64,000 bases of DNA from Pseudorasbora parva (Eukaryota > Chordata > Actinopteri > Cypriniformes > Gobionidae), in NCBI RefSeq assembly GCF_024679245.1, contig NC_090179.1, forward strand, positions 6,126,320 to 6,190,319, read 5' to 3'. The translations under genes and the position numbers were made by a program. Under the pieces are notes generated by a model, which was not told the origin of the DNA, made no database searches, and was given only the letters and a program-made list of their open reading frames with translations. Positions 11,502 through 22,764 of this stretch are shown piece after piece (positions within the stretch are counted from its first letter, which is position 1; every line of letters starts with the position of its first letter).

Positions 11502-12433
11502 ACCATGATGGTGAGCTATGTTTGCTTTAGTTGGGCTCTTGACCATTGACTCTCCAACATTAGTTTTCTGGCTGCTTTAACTGTGTTTATAAAGCACTTT
11601 TGTTATAGCATGGAAAGCAAAAAACGATGGCCAGGTGATTTGGCTCTTTAAGGATGATTATATAATCATCATGTAGTGGCTGAATCACTAAACTCATTCA
11701 GATTCTAATGCTCTGGTTATAGAGGTAATGTGTTAATTGTGTAGTATGCGTAATAATAGCCATGTGATTTACATTATAAACTCATGCATCATTGTGGCAA
11801 TCAAACAATTTGCAGGACCAAAAAAAAAGGTTTAATCTACGGTGTTATTTAGACAAACACAGATATCAAGAATCAGTGTGTGCATCTCTACAATGGTGAC
11901 AAAAAAAACAAACAAAAAAAAACAATCACAACTCAGATGCATAATTTATTCATGCCGCAATGCATGCTGGGACCCATTGGAGAGTTTTGATTGGTGGTAC
12001 CCAGCATGCACTGCGGCATAAAGCTTTTCCTTGATTGTCACCATTGTTGAGATTCATACACTGAATCTTGATATCCGTTTGTGTCTAATAATTGCCATAG
12101 ATTAAAACCTTTTGTGCACTATTTTTTTTTAAAATTCTGCATATTACAGTGCCACGACAGCGCTCATGCTATAGAATCAACTGGCCACTATTATGATAAA
12201 ACAAAATTAATAACACATAAACAGAGTCTTAGACTCTGAACAAGACCAGTGATCAATAGATGAGGATTAAATAATCATGAACAAAGAGCCAAATCATCTG
12301 ACCATGTTTTTGTTTGGCTTTCCATGCTATAACAAAAGTGCTTTATAAACACAGTTAAAGCAGCCAGAAAACTAATGTTGGAGAGTCAAGGGTCAAGAGC
12401 CCAACTAAAGCAAACACTGCTCACCATCATGGT
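11502..12433. mobile_element. Fold-back element (0.93-kb near-perfect palindrome)
   Basis: The sequence from ACCATGATGGTGAGC at 11502 reads as the complement of the sequence ending with GCTCACCATCATGGT at 12433. Matching blocks line up all the way in: TTTGCTTTAGTTGGGCTC, TTATAAAGCACTTTTGTTAT, and near the centre CATGCCGCAATGCATGCTGG against its partner at about 12000-12018. The arms are about 440 bases each with only a few dozen unpaired central bases. This is the structure of a fold-back DNA transposon without coding capacity. Confidence 0.8.
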
Positions 12434-13274
12434 GACTTCAAATAAAACTATTATTTTCAATAAAACATCCATATCCACAGAAACAAAGTCAGTCTGGTTA
12501 GTAATGTGTGAAGCTGGTAATGCTGTTTGTGGAGTTGTTTAATCCTCCTCTGATGGGATCTTCAGAGATTTAATGTCTTCTTTTATCTTCAGTTGATTTC
12601 ATCTAAAGCTGTGACTGAAGTCAGTCATAGTTCTCGTGTTTCTCTGTCCTTCAGTGATTCTGCTCATTATCATCAGGTGTTCATCATTAATGCTCAATCA
12701 TCTCTTAATTATCTCATTAACTTCAACACTGCTTCAATGGTACTTTAACTCAGTAGTGAGCACACACATCAACACTAGGAAGTGTTCATTTAACGTCTGC
12801 TATTTTTCTGTGTACTATTTCATAAATCTTAACTGTTTAATTTACGTGTAACTGGGATTTATCAGTCACATTCCGTTTATTAATATAATTAAATAAATCT
12901 TACCTGTTTACTTATAAATGATTTACAAATAAGATTTTTATTACTGATTCTTAGATAGTGATTCTTAGTAAGTTTATTTGTTTGTTAAAATTACATAATC
13001 CAAATGCATGGAACATTTATATGCAATTCAAATACATGTTTAGACATTTTTTAAGTGCATAAACGTGTAAAGTGAATTACATTTTTAAGAACAACTGACA
13101 AAAATTAATTGTCACAATATTTGAATGTCAAATTAACAAAATAGTTTTTACAGTATTTTCTCAAAAACCATACAGGTTTTTAATACCAATATTTGTAGTT
13201 TTATCAAATAAAATTTATTATAATCACATGTTGTAAATATAAAAAAAATATTCTTTTTAATAGTTTACAAAAGT
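12434..13274. other. AT-rich flank, no gene
   Basis: Low-complexity AT-rich DNA with no open frame of note and no recognisable repeat. Its last base before the tandem array is 13274. Confidence 0.6.
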
Positions 13275-14918
13275 CTACCCTCACTGGGGGCTAAGGCCCC
13301 CGTAAAATGAAAATCCTAGAAATGCCCCTGATATCAACAGCCATCGTCAGCAGGGGCACTAATACGATCACTTACATACTGCTACGTGCAACAACAAACA
13401 AAACAAAAAAACTGAGGAAGACGAGAGTACATTCACAGTGCAAACTTCAGGCCACTGGGCTTAAACACAGACTGGTAGCGGGCTTGTGCTGGCTGCAAGA
13501 CACTGGGCTGGTCCACAGACTGGTAATGGGTTTGTGCTGACAGCATGCCACTGGGCTGTGATATGGACTGGTAACGGGCTTGTGCTGGCAGCAAGCCACT
13601 GGGCTGGGACACATACTGGTAACGGACTTGGGCTGACGACAGGCTACCTGACTGGACCACAGATTGTGAGCTGGCTTGGGCTGGTTGGTGGGTGTTGGAC
13701 TGGTCCACAGGCTGTGAGCTGCCTTGTACTAGCAGCAGGCCACTGGGCTGGGACACAGATTGTGAGCTGTCTTGGGCTGGTTGTTGGGTGCTAGACTGAT
13801 CCACAGACTGGGAGCTGACTTGGGCTGGTTGTTGGGTGATGGACTGGTCTAGAGACTGTGAGCTGACTTGTGCTAGAGGTAGGCCACTGGACTGCTCCAT
13901 GGAGTTTGAAATAACTTGCTCAGAGTTCTGGCTGCTTGCTTGACGTGATAGTTGGATGCTGGGCTGAGCCACAAGTTGGTTTAGTGCCTGTGCTTGTTGC
14001 ACATCATTGGGCGGAACCATGGAACCATAGCCTGACTGCACTAGTTGCTGGCCACTGAGCAATGGCACAAGTCCAGACCCATAACTGACTTGTCCTAATT
14101 GATAGTTGGGTTGTGAGGTCTCATTTATTTGCTGCAAAGCCTTGACATAGGTAGCACTTGGAAAATGGACTGGCCTGGTATCAGAAAGCAAGTTGGCACC
14201 AAATTGAAGTCTACTTCTCTGAGGCTTTATAATGGGATGCGTTGCAGGCTGGTAGCGGACTTGCACTAATGGACCACTGGACTGGGAAACGTTCTGCAAT
14301 AGTTGCTGGCTGCTAGATGCCACAGACTCATTACTGTGTACTACAGGCTGTTCTGCAGTTTGATAGTGGAGCTTTGCTGGCTCGGGTAGAGACTCACTGC
14401 TCATACTTGGGCCCACTGCAGTGGCCACAGAACCAGAAACAAGACTGCCACTACCAGCCAAAGATAGAGATCCTTGAAGTTGGCTTCTAGCATCAGAGTC
14501 AGAACCAGGCTTATATAAATCAGTCACTGGTCCAAAACCAGAAGAGCCATTTTGAGGACTGTAGCTTACACTGGTATAACCACCCTTAACTTCTTCAGCA
14601 CTAGAAGTTAATTCCATGGAACTTTGAGGACTAATGGGACTTGGTACTTTAATGCCATACCAGGAACTGTAGGAACTTCGTGGTTTCACATCAGCCTGCA
14701 TGGGAAAACCAGTACCAGCCCCATAGTATATGGGATAGCCACTCCTGACAAAGCCACTAACTAGAAAAGAGGGGGAAAAAAGGAAACAATTCAGACAGCC
14801 ATGGTATCAAACCTAAATTATATAACTTGCCGGGATAAATCTTACCACTTCCAATATGGCTACAGACACAAAGACTGAGTAGTGCCAGAGAAAAACTGTA
14901 AGAGAAAACACCACTTGT

Positions 14919-15567
14919 TAGTGATGGGACATCTGAAGCGAGGCTCCGGAGCTTGTGTCGAGCAAAAAGGGGCGTTCCAGATGAAGCCCCGATTCGAGGC
15001 TTGTATCATTTCCGTGAAAATCACGTGACGATGACAAACGAGGCCTCGTTTTCTTTTGAATACGTCATTGCTTCATTCGGAGTATCGCTTTCGGATAAAA
15101 GTGGTTCGAAACCTCGCGGCTCTTGTGGGGTTTGCAGTAGGCATTTGCATTGGTGTTGAGGTGTTGGTTGTATGTAGTAGCGATATCATTATATATCATA
15201 GCTTGTATTATATTGTGGAAATTGCTGTGAATAACAAGCGACAACTTCTCACGTTGAGCACATGAGTGTCTCGTTTAATATCAACCAAAAACACAACACA
15301 CAACCAACCCCCCAAGAGTGTGTTGACCAACGTCAAAAGTCAACGAGCATCAGACAAACTTAAAGGGACCACAAACCCTGAACAGTACTGTGTTAATCCT
15401 CGGCAGTATATAGAACCATATTTAATAACAAGGGTGAATTATGTACGTCTCATTCACTACAATATTACATTATACTTAGTTTAGTAGATTATTAGAGTAA
15501 ATTATACATAGTTCAGTTGATTATTAGAGTAAATTAGCCTATATCTAGGTGTAATACCTATACTACG

Positions 15568-15652
<85 letters not shown>

Positions 15653-16181
15653 CCTATATTAGTAGTAGTGTTATTATTATATATATTATTGCTATTATTA
15701 TTAATAATAATATTAATATAAGACTAGACTGTATTAGGGAACTGTATTAGGGAAAGCTTTTCCCATTTGCTGTTCCAGAATTCCAGTCCCATAAGCACTG
15801 CACTATTGCACTCCCAATCAGCGCAACACTCACAATAATTTATTTACAATCATTCTGGGCATTCACTATCATCACTAACCTAAAGATCTACTGAATAGTT
15901 GAACACAAAGTTGTGTGTTTGTGTGAGTTGTGTGTGCATAGGTTAATACAAGCAGAGTAAAATACTTTATTAATACACAGGCAATAGAAAAAAGGTGTGT
16001 GCACACAGTATGATAATTTGGTTGCTCAGGATGAATAGATTTGTGTGCGATGCATTGCTTTGCACAGCAGGTGTCACTAGGGAGCACACTGTTTCATGAG
16101 GCTTCAGGTAAATGAACCTTTTGGTGAACCAATGGGCTGGAAAGCCTCAGTGGTTCAGGAAGCCTCATTTGGCCATCACTA
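14919..16181. mobile_element. hAT-like non-autonomous element in intron 1 of copy A
   Basis: The ends are TAGTGATGG and CCATCACTA, and the element is flanked by a perfect 8-bp duplication CCACTTGT (14911-14918 and 16182-16189). Units C and D have the site once, unoccupied. An 8-bp duplication with TAGTGATGG-type ends is typical of the hAT superfamily. Imperfect inversion with GAGGCT blocks extends inward. It is 1263 bp long, has a long (AT)n tract (15572-15651), and has no transposase. The 68-codon open frame near its left end has no recognisable motif. Confidence 0.88.
15572..15651. repeat. (AT)n microsatellite in hAT-like element A
   Basis: About 40 AT dinucleotides inside the hAT-like element. 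The related element in copy B has two such tracts. Confidence 0.95.
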
Positions 16182-16361
16182 CCACTTGTTAATGCCACTT
16201 GTTAACAAATGCCAGATACTACAATTTATCATCATACCTTAATAGTCGGCTAGTGGTACCCTCCATGGCCAATCAGTAATACAACAACTTCCACCACCTC
16301 AATAAAACCACTACAAAAACATACTTGCAACCCAACACAGAATAGTGTTGCGGAACAGGAC

Positions 16362-16440
16362 TTTTTATAGTGCCAGCAACTGCCATTTGCCAATCGGTTG
16401 TCATGGGAACATGTAGTATTTAATTATTTGGTTCAGGTGT
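16362..16440 (-). promoter_or_regulatory. Core promoter of gene copy A
   Basis: TATAAAAA on the minus strand at 16362-16369, 96 bases above the start codon, with an inverted CCAAT box and CAACTG/CACCTG E-box motifs farther up. It matches the promoters of copies B-D, so the truncated gene may still be transcribed. Confidence 0.6.
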
Positions 16441-16505
16441 CACAACTCTGATCATGACAACTAGAGCTTGCATTCATGATGATTGCTTTTTTTATACTAT
16501 GATTA

Positions 16506-17392
16506 CCCGTATTTATCAAGCTTCTCAAAGTGCTATTTTAGTCTTAAGGGCTGAGAATTCATGAAATTTACTCCTACTTTCAAACTTAAGAATAAAAGCA
16601 AGTTATCAAATTTCTTAAAGCTAAGAATCACTCTTACTCTCCCAGTTCTTTAAGACAGCTCGAGAGGTCTCTCAAGTGGTTAGGAGTTGCCAGTAGGGGC
16701 TTGAGATGGCGCTGAGGAGACAGAGACGAGCGCAAATCTTTCATTAGAGGGAGAATGTGTTCGAAATGTTTGACGACAAATAGTTAATCAAACGGTATCG
16801 TTTGGACAGAGCAGACATCATCTTTTTCAGCGCTGGTTCGAGTAATTCAGCAAGCAGTAGCGATCGCTTCTTCCTCCTGCCATTTCGGTTTTCCTTTGGA
16901 ATCCATGGTGGCTGATTATATATATAAAAAAATCTAGGCTATATATAGGCAGGTCATTTAACAGCACACCAGTTTAAAAAATGTAATTAAATCGATGAAA
17001 ACATGTTTATCTTTCATTTAAAATGTGTATATTATAATGTATTCTCTTGAAAACTCTTTATTGTTAAATGTGTATTGGATGTAAACTCCTCTTAGGAATT
17101 TCACCATTCAATGTGAATTTATCTGAGAATATTCTTAAATAAGGACATCTATTCAGTGATTGGTTCATGCTTATGACATCATCCAAAATTCCATTTGTGG
17201 CACAGCAAAGTGTCGTAAATCCACTCTAAGACTGACACTTAAGATTTAGTCCTACACTTTACTTAAAGTATGATTAGGATGCTTGATAACTAACTTTTAA
17301 GCGCAGCTTTGAGCCAAGAATTTTTTTACTCTTAAGTCAATTCTTAGCAGTGTTCTTGTGAGTAATTCTAAGATGTTTGATAAATACGGGCC
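16506..17392 (+). mobile_element. PIF/Harbinger-type element A1 (5' end trimmed)
   Basis: Non-autonomous element with ends of the GGCCCGTATTTATCAAG type; here the first bases of the left end are missing. It ends at 17392 and is followed by CAG. It carries a decayed copy of the short transposase N-terminal frame seen in element A2, broken by an in-frame TAG. Confidence 0.75.
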
Positions 17393-17395
17393 CAG

Positions 17396-18319
17396 GGCCT
17401 GTATTTATCAAGCTTCTCAAAGTGCTATTTTAGTCTTAAGTGCTGAGAATTTATGAAATTTACTACTACTTTCAAACTGAAGTATAAAAGCAAGTTATCA
17501 AATTTCTTAAAGCTAAGAATCACTCTTACTCTCCCAGTTATTTGAGACAGCTCGAGAGGTCTCTCAAGTGGTTAGGAGTTGCCAGTAGGGGCTTGAGATG
17601 GCGCTGAGAAGACAGAGACGAGCGCAAATCTTTCAAGAGAGGGAGAATGTGTTCGAAATGTTTGACGACAAGCAGTTAATCAAACGGTATCGTTTGGACA
17701 GAGCAGGCATCATCTTTTTCAGCGCTGGTTAGTGTTGGGTTTTATAATAAATAAATAAACACCGCTGTTCGGCTAATTCAGCAAGCAGTAGCGATCGCTT
17801 CTTCCTCCTGCCAGTTCGGTTTTCTTTTGGAATCCATGGTGGCTGATTATATTAAAAAAATCTAGGCTATAGGCGGGTCAGTTATCAGCACACCAGTGTA
17901 ATAATTGTAATTAAGACATGGATGAAAACATGTTTATCTTTCATTTCAAATGTGTATATAATAATGTATTCTATTGAAAACTCTTTATTGTCAAAAGTTT
18001 GTTGGATGTAAACTTCTCTTAGGAACTTCACCATTCAATGTGAATTTATCGGAGAATATTCTTAAATAAGGACATCTATTCAATGATTGGTTCATGCCTA
18101 TGAAATCATCCAAAATCCAGTTTGTGGCACAGCAAAGTGTCGTAAATCAACTCTAAGACTGACACTTAAGATTTAGACTTACACTTTACTTAAAGTATGA
18201 TTGGGACGCTTGATAACTAACTTTTAAGTGCAGCTTTGAGCCAGGAATTTTGTTACTCTTAAGTCAATTCTTAGCAGTGTTCTTGTGAGTAATTCTAAGA
18301 TGTTTGATAAATACGAGCC
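17396..18319 (+). mobile_element. PIF/Harbinger-type element A2
   Basis: The left end GGCCTGTATTTATCAAG and right end TTTGATAAATACGAGCC are inverted repeats, and CAG lies on both sides (17393-17395, 18320-18322) as a 3-bp target duplication, in keeping with the PIF/Harbinger superfamily. Inside, 17598-17732 encodes a 44-residue frame whose FDDKQLIKRYRLDRAGI resembles the N-terminus of Harbinger/HARBI1-type transposases. It ends at a TAG that overlaps a GTTAGT donor-like site, so this is probably the relic first exon of a transposase. The rest of the transposase is missing. Confidence 0.8.
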
Positions 18320-18322
18320 CAG

Positions 18323-19012
18323 AAGTGGAAAATATTGGTAAAAAAACATGCATTTACACACAAACTGACCAGCAAATGCAACTTCCGGACGCCATCTTTT
18401 TCCTCAACTGTCACTGAATGGAAAGCACAGGATTATGGGATACCATAGGCAACGAAGGATACATGTATGCTGCCTTCAAAAATCGATCAGATGAAGGTCT
18501 CTCAGGAGAGAGGCAATGTTAAGGAGATTTAACCAATCAGTGACAAACTTATCGTGACGTCAAAAGGACGCTAGGTGGCGAGCTAGAAACTTCCCGAACA
18601 GTCAAGCAGAGTTAAGAGAAGAACACACATCACATGTTCCTGTACACAAACTTCAAAGTTTACCTTCTGTGTGTGCGTTCATGATAAAATGTAAGTCTAT
18701 TTACTTAAAGATGTTTGTTAGTATAGTAATCTGCAGTGTTACAGCAATGATTAGTGTAAATGATCGAATTGTTTATCTCCGTCGTATTCACGTCGTACTG
18801 ACTGCCATAAATATAGCAGATACAGAGTTATTTAAGTTACTTAAGTTGTTGATTTGTATTATATCATGCTTGTGGTTACCTAGTGCAATGTTAACACCTT
18901 TAATGGGTATCAAGTATACAATATTGGTCGTATATTTCCGTAATCCTGTCGATATATATGATGACTAAGCATTTACTCAGATACACGGATAATCCGCGAT
19001 CCTCGTTATATG
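18323..19012. promoter_or_regulatory. Promoter-like patch, no gene found
   Basis: Conserved in every complete unit. It contains CCAATCAGTGAC, a perfect CRE palindrome TGACGTCA (18555-18562) and several CpGs, which looks like a gene promoter or a transposon's internal promoter. A 99-codon frame starting at 18669 is hydrophobic and Ile/Leu-rich, but has no recognisable motif and no homologous feature I can name. I do not call it a gene. Confidence 0.25.
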
Positions 19013-19130
19013 TAGTGATGGGCAGACCGAGGCTTCGTGAAGCACTGAAACAGTTGAAGCAAATGTGCAGAAGCTTCGAAACAACACCAGACACCCGTCT
19101 CCATGACGCCATCTAGTGGACACTTGCGTG
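19013..19130. mobile_element. Possible hAT-like terminus
   Basis: This begins TAGTGATGGGCAGACCGAGG and is rich in GAAGC/GCTTC, like the ends of the hAT-like elements in copies A and B. I could not find the opposite end or a target duplication. Equivalent sites are at 33170, 46213 and 58945. Confidence 0.3.
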
Positions 19131-20164
19131 TATTGCTCTGAAATAACCTTGACAGTGATCTACTGTTTGTAAACATAAAAATATATGTGTGCCACGCGCC
19201 ATCTAGCGGCGAAGATTGGTAGTGCAGTCCAGACCCTGATAATTGTATTGATTGCAGAATGTAGACATGTATATTACTTTTATGTATGTATATTGTAATT
19301 ATTTATTGTAATATGTCATTCATTTGTTTATTTCAGACCACACTCATGCTAATAGAAAGTAAAGACGAGTATTTTCAATCCTGTGATGTGTTTTGATTGA
19401 CACCCTGTGGCGAGCACAATCTCCTGATCAGCTGATTAGTACAAACTCCTTTACAGGCGAAGTGAAGCAAACAATAGATTCGGACATTGCTTGATGCCTT
19501 CCTGCCTTCAAATGTGTCCTCCGAAGGCAGCATTTTCCAGGTTTAGGACGCAGCCAAGATATCAGACCGATATACCCAGAGCTCTTCACCACACTTCGAA
19601 ACTCTGTCTGAACCTCGCCAAAGAAAACTTCCTGGAGTCCGCGCAGCTGCGTCTCAGAGACTCCCGTCATGTAGCAACCAGCTAACGCTATCCAGGATCC
19701 GGGCAAAACCAACTATCCGTCCCTCTGAACACAACAACTTACTACCATCCTAAGAGGAACCCATGCTCGTAGGAGCATTCAAATGCAAGTACATGACTCT
19801 TCATTCTGGCTGAACTGGTAAAAAACGTATATCTAAGCAAGCAAACTAAGGTTGACCTGGTAGTATATTGATTCTCAGGTTGTGGCTAAGAAATCATGTC
19901 TAAACAAGACATTCAATGAGACATTAGGACTTCACTCCTTTCCATTAATAAACATCCCTTTCCCATTTTTGAATGTGTGTTTTCGTTAGTTTGTGTGTTT
20001 AGAATAGTTCAATAAACTTGTGTTTACCTTTTTCATCTATACAGGTGTCTTGGGCTATGTGTTTATAAATTACTGCCTTAAACTGATCAATTTTCTTACC
20101 TAAGCTCACAAACAGTGAACATAACATTTAAAATTTTAAACAAAATAAGTGTTAAATATTAATT
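19131..20164. other. Unassigned unit DNA
   Basis: No gene is supported. The block at about 19428-19712 is open on both strands for 64-94 codons and has normal-looking codon composition, but I recognise no domain. It is the same in all units, so it is probably part of a dispersed element. Confidence 0.4.
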
Positions 20165-20767
20165 TTGAATCATTTAATATGTATTATGGTTCCTTTCACT
20201 GTAATTCAATACCCCTTTGAGTTATTTGACCTGAATCAATCCCTTACAATAGTAAATCTGGCAAAGACGACTGATTTCTTGGTAGAGGAAATTAAGTCGC
20301 TATCTGCAAGGGTCAAGAGTAACGAGAATAAGGTGTCGCAAATTGAGCAGGTGGCTCGGATGGATCAAGGCAAGTGTGATCAAGCCGAGATCTAAAGTAG
20401 GAGTTGAAATTTAAGGTTAAAAAACCTCAAAGAAACAGAAGGAGAAGATATCAGAACCAAAGAGCTCAAAATCCTAAAAATTCTTACTCCAGACGCGGTA
20501 GAAAAACGGAGTAATTCTTACTCCGTTTTTGCGTTGACACAATCCATAGAGTTGGACGTCCTGGGACGGGTCATCATCCAGTTCGCACTCCGGACCTACA
20601 GAGAGAAAGTCTGGAAAGCTGCGCGGGATCATCCTGCACTCAAGGAATGAGGTGTTTGCCTTGCAGAGGATCTGACATTTGCAGAAAGACAACAGAGAAA
20701 GTGCCTATGGCCAAGGGTAAAAGCGGCGAGAGAAAAGGGGAAGAGACAAGACAAGTTGCAAGGGTAA
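20165..20767 (+). pseudogene. L1-type LINE ORF1 pseudogene, unit A
   Basis: A single frame of 201 codons reads like the ORF1 RNA-binding protein of L1-clade retrotransposons (Transposase_22 family). A coiled-coil-like start (VNLAKTTDFLVEEIKSLSAR) is followed by the RRM-like NLRLKNLKETEGEDIRTK. The C-terminal domain has FALRTYREKVWKAAR and LTFAERQQRKCLWPRVKAAR. Stops interrupt it after QAEI, after SRS and after ALKE, and it ends at TAA 20765-20767. No ORF2 is next to it, so this is an isolated dead fragment. Confidence 0.82.
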
Positions 20768-20897
20768 AAGACAAGTTGACGAATATCAAGATGAATACTG
20801 AAATAGGCTAACAATAACTAAATAGGCATTATTAAGGACTGTGCTGGCTAGGCAGTCGAACTGAAATAATAAATGTTCTGGCTGGCTTGGCTTGCAA

Positions 20898-20931
20898 CCT
20901 CCTCCTCCTCCTCCTCCTCCTCCTCCTCCTC
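20898..20931. repeat. (CTC)n tract, unit A
   Basis: Eleven CCT/CTC triplets followed by a short GA run. The tract length differs in every unit. Confidence 0.9.
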
Positions 20932-22149
20932 GAGAGAGAGAGACTTTTACGCTGGCTCTATCGGTAAAAGTGCAAACTATTCTTCAGTAAATTCTCTTCA
21001 TTTGATTGATCATCCTGACTCCTGGTCTTCCTTTCTACATATCTGGTCTCTGGCTCTAAACTGTTAGCCCAACAGAAGTTAAAGACGTTGGAAGTTTTTT
21101 TGGATCGAGTGTACCATGTCTATGTATAATTTAATGTTTGGAAGTAAACATTTGGAAAAAAAAGTAGACCGTTTGTTTGCTTGCGTTTCAAATACTGGTT
21201 GTAGTTAGACAGACTACCAAAGGTGGAACAGAAGAATTAGAAGCAACTGCCATTACAATAACTTCATATGAGAAACAATACAGAATGAACAAAACATACT
21301 TTATCATCTGATCGCAGAGAAAGAAACATTAGCACAATGCTTAACCAGTAATAACGGAACTGACACAACAATACACTCAATTTTCTAAAGTTTTTATTGA
21401 ATTAACTGTTCCATTGGAATATATTGAATAAATGTAAAGAGATGAACACATATGTCTTTATGTCACAAACACAAGTCTGCCAGGCATTCACGTGTGAATC
21501 GCTTCTGGGCATTTGTGGATTTCGAAACATTTCTTGCGTCAAACCGTCCAGACAAATCCACAGATAGGTGGACCAAGGTCAATGAAGACTGAAACTAAGA
21601 CGAAAGCGATTCATCAAAAAACATCATCCGGCCATTCGCCCCTAGCCGTGTGCAACAGACACTGTACTCTTTTTCTCTGTAAACCATATTTTTTTCTTCA
21701 CTGACGAAAAAAGAAAAAACTATATCATTCTAAGCTTAGAGTTGTGGGGGGAAGAGACAGGGCAAGATAAAACCGAGAAAAAGAGAGATGTGGAGATAAG
21801 AAAGACAAATAATCTACTGCCCAGTGATATGGTTTTCAAGCTGTTATCAATTTTTTTTGGCCTTCAAAACATCTTAAAATGCACATATGTAGATCATAGA
21901 AATAAAAATGTTCTCAGGGGAGCATGCCCCCCAACCGCCCTAAAATTTGGGATTATAGATTATAAACCTGTCAACATTATTGGGTAATATTAATGCATGT
22001 AGGCTACAATATGGCCATGCAATAAGGTATTAATATTAGCTTTATATGTTATTATTAACAGCCAATATCCTATGCGTATGAATGTTATTAAGCTACTAGT
22101 TAATAGCACAATTTGGACCCTTAAGTGTCAACATTTTTTTTTTCATAGG
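20932..22149. other. Unassigned unit DNA with inverted repeat arm
   Basis: No gene is supported. Frames at 21513-21704 and 21742-21987 are Lys/Thr-rich and show no domain. An arm of about 47 bases at 21623-21669 pairs with the complement at about 22300-22356 in the next unit; the pair brackets the array junction. Confidence 0.45.
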
Positions 22150-22356
22150 CTACCCTCACTGGGGGCTAAGGCCCCCGTAAAATGAAAATCCTAGAAATGC
22201 CCCTGATATCAACAGCCGTCGTCAGCAGGGGCACTAATACGATCACTTATATACTGCTACGTGCAACAACAAACAAAACAAAAAAAAAACTGAGGAAGAC
22301 GAGAGTACATTCACAGTGTCTGTTGCACACGGCTAGGGGTGAATGGAAGGATGATG
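21623..22356. repeat. Inverted repeat pair bracketing the unit junction
   Basis: CCCCTAGCCGTGTGCAACAG with surrounding bases at the left is complementary to CTGTTGCACACGGCTAGGGG with its surroundings at the right, over about 45 bases with a few mismatches and about 630 bases between. The same pair occurs at the B/C, C/D and D/E junctions. At the left edge of unit A most of the left side is absent. Confidence 0.7.
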
Positions 22357-22584
22357 GGCCATGATGGGATTTGGGAGAAAGTCCAGGGCTGTTTTTTAGC
22401 CCCATTCCGTCCCTGGGTTGAACTACTCATAGGACATTTAGGGGTAACGTGGAGGCAGGGTGGGGAGGTGCAATGACAGTAGTACAAGCTGTGCACACTC
22501 GGCACGCGTGCAAGGCAGATCTGGCCGCGCTGCTTATAGCAGGAGCAGAGGCAGCGTGACAATGGGCAGAGGGGGCTATTATGC

Positions 22585-22587
<3 letters not shown>

Positions 22588-22667
<80 letters not shown>
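22588..22667. repeat. (AT)n microsatellite, unit B
   Basis: Long AT dinucleotide run after ATTATGCATAAT. The equivalent tracts at 36755-36830, 50201-50264 and 62940-63006 have different lengths. They produce spurious Tyr-Ile frames. Confidence 0.95.
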
Positions 22668-22675
<8 letters not shown>

Positions 22676-22764
22676 GTGTAATAAATATAAAACTGACTAC
22701 GCAACCTCCTTGGTTTGGAGGAGCCTTCCAAAAATAATGGGATTATAAACAACAAATGTAGTTT

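Larger units (their letters stand above)
13433..16266 (-). pseudogene. Secreted Ser/Gln repeat protein, copy A (3'-truncated)
   Basis: Same gene as copies B-D. Exon 1 is 16238-16266 (start codon 16264-16266), exon 2 is 14846-14895 and exon 3 begins at 14760; all three keep the phases of the intact copies. Intron 1 has grown from 71 to 1342 bases through an hAT-like insertion. Exon 3 runs through the unique N-terminal region and about seven to eight 16-residue repeats, then meets a deletion junction at 13440/13441 that fuses it to intergenic DNA. Translation would end two codons later at TGA 13433-13435, giving about 468 residues without the remaining repeats, the C-terminal tail or the normal poly(A) signal. 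It could still make a short secreted protein if intron 1 is spliced, but I treat it as a broken copy. Confidence 0.8.
13275..22149. repeat. Tandem segmental duplication, unit A
   Basis: First unit of a head-to-tail array. The phase is set by the junction sequence CTACCCTCACTGGGGG, which recurs at 22150, 36318, 49764 and 62506. Left of 13275 the similarity to the other units stops abruptly. The unit is shorter than the others because about 4.4 kb is deleted between 13440 and 13441. It contains gene copy A (truncated), an hAT-like insertion, two Harbinger elements, an L1 ORF1 pseudogene and a (CTC)n tract. Confidence 0.92.

Noticed and set aside
13433..14701. A CRISPR-like or satellite interpretation of the 48-bp repeats
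   Set aside because: The units are contiguous, without spacers, vary codon by codon and encode one continuous frame; the host is a vertebrate.
18669..18968. Hydrophobic 99-115 codon frame repeated in all units
   Set aside because: No motif, no convincing codon pattern, and conservation is explained by the recent segmental duplication alone.
21742..21987. Lys/Thr-rich frames near the unit junctions
   Set aside because: No domain; they lie in a dispersed inverted-repeat region, and the longer version in unit D comes from a single-base change in a T run.
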